Part shown: piece after piece, positions 25,780-33,336 of the stretch
How positions within the stretch are numbered: position 1 is the first letter of the stretch
How the letters are laid out: each line of letters begins with the position of its first letter
Origin: Skermanella stibiiresistens SB22
Lineage (GTDB): Bacteria; Pseudomonadota; Alphaproteobacteria; Azospirillales; Azospirillaceae
Assembly: GCF_000576635.1 (NCBI RefSeq)
Contig: NZ_AVFL01000006.1
Span: forward strand, 224,503 to 288,502
Direction: 5' to 3'
DNA: 64,000 nt
The notes under the pieces: model-generated
Database searches by the model: none
What the model was told of the DNA's origin: nothing
What the model saw: only the letters and a program-made list of their open reading frames with translations
Position numbers and translations under genes: made by a program

Positions 25780-28700
25780 TCCTGTCCGAGGCCGGCATGG
25801 CTTTGGTGCTGATCGGCCCCTACGCCCTGCCCTTCATCCTGCTCTATGCCATCTGGCGCGGCTTGAAGCGGCTGAAGGCGCGCGTCGCCAGGGCCCTGCC
25901 CGGCGGAAAGCGCCGCGCGATTCCAATCGTGAAGCCCCAGCCGACGCGGCCGTCACGGCGTCTGTTGCCGGCGTTCAAGTTCCGGATGCCCAGGCCGCGC
26001 CTGCCGCGGTGGCCGGTGAAAGCCGCTCCGGACACCACCGTGGCGGTGGCCGAAGCGGCACCGGAACCGGCGCCGCTTTCCCCTCCCGCTCCGGTGATCA
26101 AGGTCCCGCGCTATTCCCCCCCGCAGCCCTCGACGCCGGCGCCGGTGGAGGAAACCGGTTTCTCCATCGGGCACATCCATTCCGAGGGGCTGGGCATCCT
26201 GAAGCGGCAGGTTCCCCGTCAATACCGCCGGGCGGAGGTGCCTTGGTTCCTGGCGCTGGGGGAGGCGTCGTCGTGCGAGCCGCTGCTGTTCGCGCCCGGC
26301 TCCACCCATGCCAAGTGGCCCCAGGCCGGGAATTGCCCCTGCGCGTGGCTGTTCTGCGAGGGTGGCGTCATCCTGGATGTCGCGGGCCCGGCCGCCGCCA
26401 TGGCGGATGGGGAGGACGGGGACTGGCAGGCCTTGATGGAGGCCTTTCGGAAACATCCGCAGCCGCGTCCGCTGGACGGCGTCATCCTGTTCGTGGATAT
26501 CGATGACCTGACCGACACCGTCGCCACGGCCCTCAACAGGAGGCTGCATACACTTCAGGAGACGCTGGGAACGGTAAGCCCGGTCTTCATCGTCATGAAG
26601 GGCGGCGAGCGTCTGGATGGTTTCGCCGAATTCCGCGCGCTGCTGCCCGACGCCATGGTCGACGGTTTGTTCGGGTGGTCGGCGACCGATGACATGCTGG
26701 ACTTCGATAGCGGCACGGCGGACCGCGTGGTCGACGCGCTGATCGCCGATGTCTCCAAGGTCGAAGCCGATCTGTTGATGATCGACAGGTTCGACAGGGG
26801 AAGGAAGCGTCTGACCAGACTGGTCTCCAGCCTGGAGCGGCTTCGCGAACCCTACGCCAATTTCCTGCAGAACCTGCTGGCGCCCCATCCGGGCGGCGAG
26901 GCGTTCCCACTCGCCCGCGTCCATGTCACCGGCCGTCTCGACGATGCGGGCGGGGTCGAGCCGGTGTTCTCGCGAGGGCTGACGCGTCACGCGTTCTTCG
27001 TGGAAACCGGCAGGGGGCGCCCGACGGCGAGGAGGATGGCGGCGACACGCCGCCGTGTCCACCGCGCCCAGGCGGCCTTGGCCGTGTCGGTGTCGGCTTT
27101 CGCGCTTGTCGCCTGGCAACAGGGAGCGTCGCTGTCCTGGCAGGCGTCGGTGGCCGAGGACTCCGTCAGGACGCTTCGGCGCGAATTGACGCCGTCGGGG
27201 CCGCTGGACGCCAGCGCGATCCTGCCGGCGGTGGCGGCGCTGGGGGACAATCGGCTCGCCACCCCGGCGATCCCCTTCTCGCTGGCCTCCTCGGTGGACC
27301 AAGACAACCGGCGGCTTGCGATCCTGGCGATCCGGCGCCTCATCGTCTCCCAGTTTCCGGACGCGCGCGCCGATACCGGCGCCGGGTTGGATGGCCAAGG
27401 GCAGCTCGCCGCCCAGCTTGGACATGTCCAGCGGTTACGGGACCAGATCGAGCGTTACGAACGCTTTCGTCTGTCGAGAAGCATGGCCGATCTCGCCGCC
27501 CTGGTGGGGGATGCCGTTCCCACCGTCGACGATGGGTTGATCAAGGAGGCGATCGCCGGCATGGATCTCCCCGCGGTCGATCCATTGCCGGTGACGGCGG
27601 AGGCGGAGCGGGAAACGCTTCGGCTCGCCGATGACATGGCTCGATCGATGTTCGGCTCCGCGCCGGTGCGCGCGCGGATCACGGCGCTGTCGAAGTCGCT
27701 TCAAGCCCTTGAGGCGGCCGTGAAGGACGGTGGAATGACCGGCGGGGCGATACGTCCCGTCATCCAGGATGCCGAGGCCCTCAAGGCCACCCTGGCGCAT
27801 CCCAACGAGATTCTCCAGGCCGCCGCCGACCGGCGGTTACCCGGCGACATCAAGGACATGCTGGACAGGATGGGGCCAACCGCCAGCGCCGTCACGGCGA
27901 TGTTCATCAAGGCCGCCGCCGACCTGGAGGCCGAGATGCTGGCCGCCGAAGCGCCTCTGGCCGGGCCGCTGGTCGTTCGGACCCAGGATGCCCCCGGCTA
28001 CGCGCCTAGCCCGTCGCTGACCAGCCTCGCCTCCGCCGTCGACGCCTTGGCGGCGCAAGCTCATCTCGCGGAGGCGGAACCCACCGATCCTTCGACGGAT
28101 CCCGTCGAAGCCCTCGGTGGCTTGAGGCAAGTCATCATCGCTCATCGGTCCATGAAAGCCGCTCAGCCCTTGCCGGAAGCGCTGGGACGGGCAGCGGATC
28201 TGAGTTTCGGGAGATACCTTCAGACGCGGCTACAGCGGTTCCTGAACGGCCCCATTTTCACCGTGGACGGCGCCGACTTTCTCAGGTCGGCCTCCTCCAT
28301 CGTCAAGGAGGTGGCGGCTGGAGCCCGCCCGTACCTGGAACCAGCCGCGCGGGCCGAGTTGGATCGCGCTTTGGACTCCAGGGCCACCGCCCTGCTGGAA
28401 CGCGCCGACGCGTTCCTGAAAACGCGCAAGCCTTTTGACATGGTGGCGGATGCCGCCGCCAACTGGACGGGTGAGACCGGTGCCATGCGGCGCGCCTTTG
28501 CTGTCGCCGACGGTGCGGCACTTTCCGCCAAGCTGTCCGAGACCCGCGGCCTCATCCTGGATGGCCCCGGCGCGGACGCGCGGGCCGCCGCCGATCTGAT
28601 GGCGGCGAGTGCCGCGGCGGACGCCAAGCTCGCGGCGAGGTCGTTGCGGTGGCGGGAGATCATGGAGCCTTCAAGCGGTTCGATCGAGGCGATGGAACGC

Positions 28701-29657
28701 TTCGTCCTCCAGACCGACGCCATGGATGCGGCGACCTGCCAGAACACCCTCAAGATGTTCAAGGAAAGGGTTGGCGATGACACCGCCGGTGATCCGATCG
28801 CCGCGACCCTGTCGAAAGCGCGGGCCGGGTTCGCCAACCGCTGCTCGGATCTAGCCAAGGTCGCGCGGCGGGAAGAGCCGGCATCAACCCCGGCCCCATC
28901 CGCGTCCTCGGCCCTGGCGAGCCTCGGCGCCGCCTTCGCGCCGTTGGAAAACCGCTTTCCCTTCGTCGGTCCGCGCGGCGGGATCGACGCTCCCGACGTG
29001 GCGCCGAGGGATGTCCGGCGGTTTCTCCAGGTGTTCGACCAGCTGAGGACCCAAGCCCTGGAAGAGGCGGCGGGCGGCGGTCGGCGAAAATCCGTGGAGA
29101 TCCGCCTGTTCGTGGACCAGATCGAAGCCGCCCGGCCGTTGCTGGAATCCTTGATGCCGATGGACCGGAACCCGGAACCGATCGCCGTCGAGTTCGACTA
29201 TGGCATCAATCGCATGGCCGAGGTCGGCGGTGGCGAGATCATCGACTGGTCGATCCGATCGGGCGGCTCCGCCGTTGGGCCCGGCAGCGCGTCGCGGGTG
29301 ATGCGCTGGTCGCCCGGCGAGCCCCTGCTGGTCTCCTTCCGCTGGGCTTCGGGATCGCGGTACCGGCCACGCCGCGATGAAGGCTATGGAACGGCATCGG
29401 TCAGGGACGACACCATCACCATCGTCGAGCGCGGCCCCTGGGCGTTGCTTCGGCTGATCAGATTGCGTGGCATGGAAACGGCGGGTTTGGCGGCGCCGTC
29501 GGCTGGCGGCGCCGTGATCCGCGTGGCGTTGCCCACAAGGACCGTCAGCGGCGCTCCGGCACCCGACACCGTTGTTTTCGTCGGGGCGCGGATCATGGCT
29601 GGCAACGGATCGAAATCCTTCGGCGTTTCCGCATTGCCCAGCCATTTTCCCGGATAG
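25767..29657 (+). CDS. TssM/IcmF-like inner-membrane protein with degenerate P-loop
   Basis: A 1296-residue protein with TssM organisation: an N-terminal helix (about 10-31), a cytosolic IcmF-type NTPase-like domain (about 155-420), a second helix (436-451, AALAVSVSAFALVAWQ), a long helical periplasmic region, and a C-terminal beta-rich domain (about 1110-1290) expected to meet TssJ. Landmarks match the family in order: PWFLALGE at 159, WLFCEGGVILDVAG, LDGVILFVDI, then PVFIVMKGGERLDGF. The P-loop is lost: GEASSCEP (165-172) stands where GxxGxGKT is expected, so nucleotide binding is doubtful. Only one N-terminal helix is obvious where TssM usually has two. It is the last gene of the block and is followed at once by a terminator. 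No TssA, B, C, D, E, F, G, H, K or VgrG gene is in the window. Confidence 0.82.
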   Translation: MVGMILSEAGMALVLIGPYALPFILLYAIWRGLKRLKARVARALPGGKRRAIPIVKPQPTRPSRRLLPAFKFRMPRPRLPRWPVKAAPDTTVAVAEAAPEPAPLSPPAPVIKVPRYSPPQPSTPAPVEETGFSIGHIHSEGLGILKRQVPRQYRRAEVPWFLALGEASSCEPLLFAPGSTHAKWPQAGNCPCAWLFCEGGVILDVAGPAAAMADGEDGDWQALMEAFRKHPQPRPLDGVILFVDIDDLTDTVATALNRRLHTLQETLGTVSPVFIVMKGGERLDGFAEFRALLPDAMVDGLFGWSATDDMLDFDSGTADRVVDALIADVSKVEADLLMIDRFDRGRKRLTRLVSSLERLREPYANFLQNLLAPHPGGEAFPLARVHVTGRLDDAGGVEPVFSRGLTRHAFFVETGRGRPTARRMAATRRRVHRAQAALAVSVSAFALVAWQQGASLSWQASVAEDSVRTLRRELTPSGPLDASAILPAVAALGDNRLATPAIPFSLASSVDQDNRRLAILAIRRLIVSQFPDARADTGAGLDGQGQLAAQLGHVQRLRDQIERYERFRLSRSMADLAALVGDAVPTVDDGLIKEAIAGMDLPAVDPLPVTAEAERETLRLADDMARSMFGSAPVRARITALSKSLQALEAAVKDGGMTGGAIRPVIQDAEALKATLAHPNEILQAAADRRLPGDIKDMLDRMGPTASAVTAMFIKAAADLEAEMLAAEAPLAGPLVVRTQDAPGYAPSPSLTSLASAVDALAAQAHLAEAEPTDPSTDPVEALGGLRQVIIAHRSMKAAQPLPEALGRAADLSFGRYLQTRLQRFLNGPIFTVDGADFLRSASSIVKEVAAGARPYLEPAARAELDRALDSRATALLERADAFLKTRKPFDMVADAAANWTGETGAMRRAFAVADGAALSAKLSETRGLILDGPGADARAAADLMAASAAADAKLAARSLRWREIMEPSSGSIEAMERFVLQTDAMDAATCQNTLKMFKERVGDDTAGDPIAATLSKARAGFANRCSDLAKVARREEPASTPAPSASSALASLGAAFAPLENRFPFVGPRGGIDAPDVAPRDVRRFLQVFDQLRTQALEEAAGGGRRKSVEIRLFVDQIEAARPLLESLMPMDRNPEPIAVEFDYGINRMAEVGGGEIIDWSIRSGGSAVGPGSASRVMRWSPGEPLLVSFRWASGSRYRPRRDEGYGTASVRDDTITIVERGPWALLRLIRLRGMETAGLAAPSAGGAVIRVALPTRTVSGAPAPDTVVFVGARIMAGNGSKSFGVSALPSHFPG

Positions 29658-29687
29658 AAAAAAAATGGCCCCTCCGCCGGAGGGGCC
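29658..29687 (-). terminator. Rho-independent terminator between convergent genes
   Basis: A 9-bp G/C stem, GGCCCCTCC (29667-29675) and GGAGGGGCC (29679-29687) with a 3-base loop. In the minus direction it is followed by eight T residues, a textbook terminator for the porin gene ending at 29705. The plus direction has only a weak T run (GATTTT), so it may also halt the TssM transcript, less efficiently. Confidence 0.85.
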
Positions 29688-29704
29688 CCTGATTTTGGTC
29701 AGGT

Positions 29705-30451
29705 TCAGAAGTCGTACTGGATCTTGCCCACGACGCGCTTGCCGCAGAGCTTGGCACAGGAATCCTCGTTCAGGTTGGTATCCGTGTAGGACACCGACAG
29801 CGAGAACCCCTCGACTTCGATCGATGCACCAACGGCATAGTCGGTGTAATCGACCGCGTAGTCGCTTGAGAAGACGCTACGGCCGACCGATCCGTGGAAC
29901 GTCAAGCCGAGGGGAAGGTCCGGCGGCGCGACCGCGAAATCCAGGTTGACGTAGTGGCTGGCGTATCCCAGGCCGAAGTAGTTGGAGGAATAGCTATAGG
30001 ACGGAGTCACCGCCAGCATTTCCAGGGCGGTGTAGGTCCCGGCAACCTTGTATTCCAGGTAATTGGGATTGAAGCCTTCCGCATTGGCACCCGGATACAG
30101 GTAGCCCAGCAATCCGACATCGAAATCGACGCCGAAGAGGGGGATTATCAGGCCGCCATAGATATCCAGCTCGGCATGCGCACCGGGAACTCCGAGAGCG
30201 CGCTTGCCATCCACCGAGGACGCCCATGTTCCCAGATAGGGAGTGATGGATCCCGCCTTCATGATCCAGTCCAATCCCCCTTGGATCGCCGGATCCCGGT
30301 CCGTCTGGGAGAAGCCTCGGGCGACATAGTCGGTGGTGATGGCCAGGTTGCCGGTGACCATGCCCTCGTCGGTATCGGTTTCCTGCGCCGTCACGGCGGT
30401 TGAAGTAAGAACACCCAACGCCAGAGTCGCGGTCAAAGTAATTTTACTCAT
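29705..30451 (-). CDS. TorF-family putative outer-membrane porin
   Basis: A 248-residue protein with a cleavable signal peptide (MSKITLTATLALGVL, cut near VTAQ-E) and then a beta-barrel pattern. The opening NLAITTDYVARGFSQT and the segment GGLDW are diagnostic of the conserved proteobacterial family known as TorF or TIGR02001. The last residue is Phe (YDF), as required for insertion by the BAM complex. The ATG at 30451 gives a clean signal peptide; a GTG at 30460 is better spaced from AAGGA and adds three residues. Two Cys residues near the C-terminus (CAKLC) could form a disulphide. It converges on the TssM-like gene. Confidence 0.82.
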   Translation of the reverse strand: MSKITLTATLALGVLTSTAVTAQETDTDEGMVTGNLAITTDYVARGFSQTDRDPAIQGGLDWIMKAGSITPYLGTWASSVDGKRALGVPGAHAELDIYGGLIIPLFGVDFDVGLLGYLYPGANAEGFNPNYLEYKVAGTYTALEMLAVTPSYSYSSNYFGLGYASHYVNLDFAVAPPDLPLGLTFHGSVGRSVFSSDYAVDYTDYAVGASIEVEGFSLSVSYTDTNLNEDSCAKLCGKRVVGKIQYDF

Positions 30452-30700
30452 AACTGTCACGGTGATCCTTGATTGCGCTGGATTGACAGCGTTCAGCCGG
30501 GAAAATCGGCAACGCGGGTTCCGCATCAGGCCTACCGCATTTCCGTAAACCATAACTTAACTGCGTAGACACTAGCCGAGTTAGTTTGAGTAATTTCACA
30601 GTACAGTCACTCAGAAATTGGCTAAATCACCTGCACCTTACCTCAACCTATGCCTTTCAGCTTAGGCAAAACAGCGATCACTTACTGGGATAGCTTCCTG

Positions 30701-30715
30701 TTAACTATGAATTAA
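30701..30715 (+). promoter_or_regulatory. CtrA-type box TTAA-N7-TTAA
   Basis: TTAACTATGAATTAA fits the full CtrA consensus (TTAA, seven bases, TTAA) exactly, about 180 bases upstream of the 30896 gene. CtrA is the cell-cycle and motility response regulator of Alphaproteobacteria. Chance matches are rare in DNA of this GC content but more likely in this AT-rich spacer. Confidence 0.45.
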
Positions 30716-30727
30716 AACTTCCCGTTC

Positions 30728-30759
30728 AACCTACACATCGAAGTGGGATGTAGGTTTTT
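30728..30759 (+). terminator. terminator-like hairpin in the leader of the 30896 operon
   Basis: AACCTACA (30728-30735) pairs with TGTAGGTT (30749-30756), followed by further T residues. It lies just downstream of the CtrA-type box and 137 bases ahead of the first gene, so it could attenuate transcription of that operon. The stem is only moderately GC-rich. Confidence 0.45.
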
Positions 30760-30895
30760 ACTGGCACGTTACTCCTTGTGGCCGGCAGCTTACCTGGAAT
30801 TACTTGCCTGAAGTGAGCCTCTTCCCGCTTCACTGGCTTATTGGAGATCGCCCATCGTCTTGGCGCGACGTTTTCAGAACGAGAGTAAACCAACA

Positions 30896-32044
30896 ATGAT
30901 TCTGCTCACTGGCGGCACCGGATTTCTTGGCGGTTCCTTTTACATGGACGCGGTCCGCAATGGCACCGCGGAGGATTACCTGCTCCTCGTCCGGGGCCCC
31001 AACGAGGCGGCTTGCCGCGCCCGATTGGCAAGCAATCTGGCTCGCCATTCCGACCCGGAAACCGCCAAGGCGGCGGCCAGTTTGTGCGCGATCCTGCCCG
31101 GCGACCTGCAATCGCTGGCGACCAGTCCCGATCCGCGTCTCGACGCCGTCAGCCACATCGTCCACATCGCCGCCGACACGTCGTTCGACAGCCGTCATTC
31201 CGTCTGGCAGATCAATGTCGATGGCACCCTGGCTCTCGCGGCCCGCGCCCGCCGCATGAAGCACCTGAAGCGCTTCCTGCATATCGGCACCGCTTTCTGC
31301 TGCGGTGAGGCTCCCCACCTGGAGATGGTCCACGAAGCGCCGCCGCCGCCCACCGGAACGGCCCACATCGTCGAATACACCCGCAGCAAGGCGGCGGCCG
31401 AAATGGCGCTGGCCAGCGGCTTTCCGGAACTGCCGCTGGTGGTCGCCCGACCTTCGATCGTGGTTGGGCACTCGAAACTAGGCTGCCAGCCCAGTTCAAG
31501 CATCTTCTGGTTCTTCCGCCTGGTCGACCACACCGGCGTCCTGCCCTGCTCGCCCAACGGCTTCATCGACATCGTACCGGTCGATTGGACCTCGGCCCGC
31601 CTGCATGACCTGCTGCGGAAGCCCGACCTGAAACACAGCCTGTATCACGTCTCGGCCGGTTGGGGCAGCCGCACCACCTGGGCGGCTTTCGAGGCGGCCT
31701 TCGCCCAACAGGGCCATGACGGCGTGCGCCCGTACACCTTCTTCGATCGTGACGACCCGCAGGGTTGGCGCCTGTTCAGCGCGGCGTACCGGGACAGGTT
31801 CACCAAGCGTGACGCGTTGAACCGGACGATGTCGGTCGGCGCGCGCAAATATCATCGTTTCACGGCGCAGGATATCGCGTTCGACAACACGCGCCTGCTG
31901 GCGGAAGGCTTCGAGGCGCCGCCGTTGTTCGCCGATTTCCTGGGGCCATGCCTGGCCAATCCGGGAACATCGATCTCCGAGCAGTTCCTCGAGGATGCCG
32001 GCAGCTTCGAGTTCGACGAAAGCCTCGCCAAGGTCCCAGCCTGA
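30896..32044 (+). CDS. thioester-reductase-like SDR (NAD-binding_4 type)
   Basis: A 382-residue extended short-chain dehydrogenase. It begins with the nucleotide-binding motif ILLTGGTGFLGG (Gly-x-x-Gly-x-x-Gly) and has the catalytic pair in YTRSK (Tyr-x-x-x-Lys). The overall pattern (HIAADTSFD, INVDGTLALA, PSIVVGHSKLG) is that of fatty-acyl-CoA reductases and NRPS thioester-reductase domains, which release acyl thioesters as aldehydes or alcohols. It is stand-alone, with no adenylation or carrier domain attached or nearby, so its thioester substrate must come from elsewhere. ATG 30896 starts the GGTG fold at once; a longer frame upstream adds nothing recognisable. It leads a four-gene operon ending in an exporter. 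Confidence 0.78.
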   Translation: MILLTGGTGFLGGSFYMDAVRNGTAEDYLLLVRGPNEAACRARLASNLARHSDPETAKAAASLCAILPGDLQSLATSPDPRLDAVSHIVHIAADTSFDSRHSVWQINVDGTLALAARARRMKHLKRFLHIGTAFCCGEAPHLEMVHEAPPPPTGTAHIVEYTRSKAAAEMALASGFPELPLVVARPSIVVGHSKLGCQPSSSIFWFFRLVDHTGVLPCSPNGFIDIVPVDWTSARLHDLLRKPDLKHSLYHVSAGWGSRTTWAAFEAAFAQQGHDGVRPYTFFDRDDPQGWRLFSAAYRDRFTKRDALNRTMSVGARKYHRFTAQDIAFDNTRLLAEGFEAPPLFADFLGPCLANPGTSISEQFLEDAGSFEFDESLAKVPA

Positions 32045-32072
32045 CTCGCATCCGCGCGGAGCCGTTCGCCCC

Positions 32073-32486
32073 ATGCCTCTCCTGATAGACACTTGCCTTC
32101 TCCCCAGCCCGATCCACGGGCTGGGGTTGTTCGCCATGGAACCCATCCCCGCCGGCACGCCGATCTGGGCCTTCGACGATCGGATCGACCGCATCCTGGT
32201 TCCGGACGCCTCGATGCTTCGAACCTATCCGACATTCGCGCGCATGACCGAGTCCCATGGCTGCGTGATCGCGGGACTTGGGCTTTTGATGCTGGGCGAT
32301 GACGCCCGCTTCATCAATCACTCGGACACTCCGAACGTCGATCTGATCGCGGAGGGTGACTGGCGGGCCTTCAAGGCGGCGCGCGACATCGCGGCCGGCG
32401 AGGAGATCACCTGCGACTATGAGGATATCTGCGACGACGTTCGGACGGCCGGGTCCGACCGTTATCTCGAAACGGCGTTCGCCTGA
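32073..32486 (+). CDS. small SET-domain protein (putative lysine methyltransferase)
   Basis: A 137-residue protein that is essentially a minimal SET domain. The opening IHGLGLFAMEPIPAG is the GxG turn that contacts S-adenosylmethionine, RFINHSDTPNV is the conserved NHS-x-x-PN knot, and EITCDYEDI supplies the catalytic Tyr. It has no pre-SET zinc cluster and only a very short post-SET tail. Such small bacterial SET proteins are usually of unknown substrate. ATG 32073 is 28 bases after the SDR stop, and the next gene starts 17 bases after this one ends. Confidence 0.8.
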   Translation: MPLLIDTCLLPSPIHGLGLFAMEPIPAGTPIWAFDDRIDRILVPDASMLRTYPTFARMTESHGCVIAGLGLLMLGDDARFINHSDTPNVDLIAEGDWRAFKAARDIAAGEEITCDYEDICDDVRTAGSDRYLETAFA

Positions 32487-32503
32487 GATCGGGGACGCGC
32501 GCC

Positions 32504-33286
32504 ATGACCCATCATCCCGTTGCCCAAGGTTCCGCCGCCCATCCTCCCGTGACCACGGCGATCGTTCCAGCCTCCAGCCTTGGAGCCGGGCAACGACGGA
32601 CCATGTTCCGCCTGCTGTCGCTCTGGTTCGAAGGTTACGGCGAGGACTACTTCAAACAGGAACTGGACAAGCTGACCTCCTGCGTCCTGCTGAACGATGC
32701 CGAGACGGGGAAGCTGGTCGGTTTCGCCACCCTCGACCAGCTTGAAACCCTAGTCGGCGGCGTCGAGGTGGGCGTCTTCCAGACGGTCCATTGTGTTGTC
32801 GACCAGGCATACTGGGGCACGAACGAGATCATGATCGCGATGGTCGGGCACATGTTCGACCACGCGCTCTCGGTGCGAAACGACATTCCCTGGTACTGGC
32901 ATTACAGCGCCGTCGGGTATCGCTCCTACCGTTACATGCCGATGCTGTTCCAGCGCCACGTCCCGCAGATCGACCGGCGGTCCGGACGTTTCGAGACGGA
33001 GCTTCGCGACTGGGTCGGCTTCCGGTATTTCGAAAAATACTACCAGCCGGAAACCGGCACGATCGACTGGAACTGGGAAGGCTATGGCCTCACTCCCCTG
33101 GCCGCCGCGATCGACGAGGCCAAGCTGAACAGTCCCGCCATAGCGACGTTCCGCGCCCTCAACCCGCGTTGGCGGGAAAGCGTGGAACTGCTCTGCCAGG
33201 CGGAACTCTCCCTGGACAACCTCACGCGAACCTCCAAGCGCTGGCTTGGCCGCGCCGGTGTCGTTCCGGTGGACGCCGCGGCCTGA
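32504..33286 (+). CDS. GNAT-fold-like protein of unknown substrate
   Basis: A 260-residue protein. Residues 25-150 resemble a GNAT acyltransferase: an N-terminal helical segment (RRTMFRLLSLWFEGY), KLTSCVLLND, the strand GKLVGFATLDQLE, and a later strand-turn-helix (TVHCVVDQAYWGTNEIM) where the acyl-CoA site would lie. The classic Gln/Arg-x-x-Gly-x-Gly/Ala loop is not clearly present, so the enzymatic assignment is tentative. The C-terminal 100 residues are rich in Trp and Tyr and look like a separate helical cap. By context it may acylate or otherwise modify the product of the neighbouring reductase before export. Confidence 0.5.
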   Translation: MTHHPVAQGSAAHPPVTTAIVPASSLGAGQRRTMFRLLSLWFEGYGEDYFKQELDKLTSCVLLNDAETGKLVGFATLDQLETLVGGVEVGVFQTVHCVVDQAYWGTNEIMIAMVGHMFDHALSVRNDIPWYWHYSAVGYRSYRYMPMLFQRHVPQIDRRSGRFETELRDWVGFRYFEKYYQPETGTIDWNWEGYGLTPLAAAIDEAKLNSPAIATFRALNPRWRESVELLCQAELSLDNLTRTSKRWLGRAGVVPVDAAA

Positions 33287-33336
33287 TGGCCCGGTGTGAT
33301 CCCCTGCCCCATTCTTGACGACGCTGGAGACCCGCC

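Larger units (their letters stand above)
30452..30895. promoter_or_regulatory. divergent intergenic region with CtrA-like box and leader hairpin
   Basis: 444 bases, unusually A+T-rich, separating the porin gene from the 30896 operon. It holds a CtrA-type box (30701-30715) and a hairpin followed by T residues (30728-30759), both described separately. No open frame of note lies inside. Confidence 0.6.
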
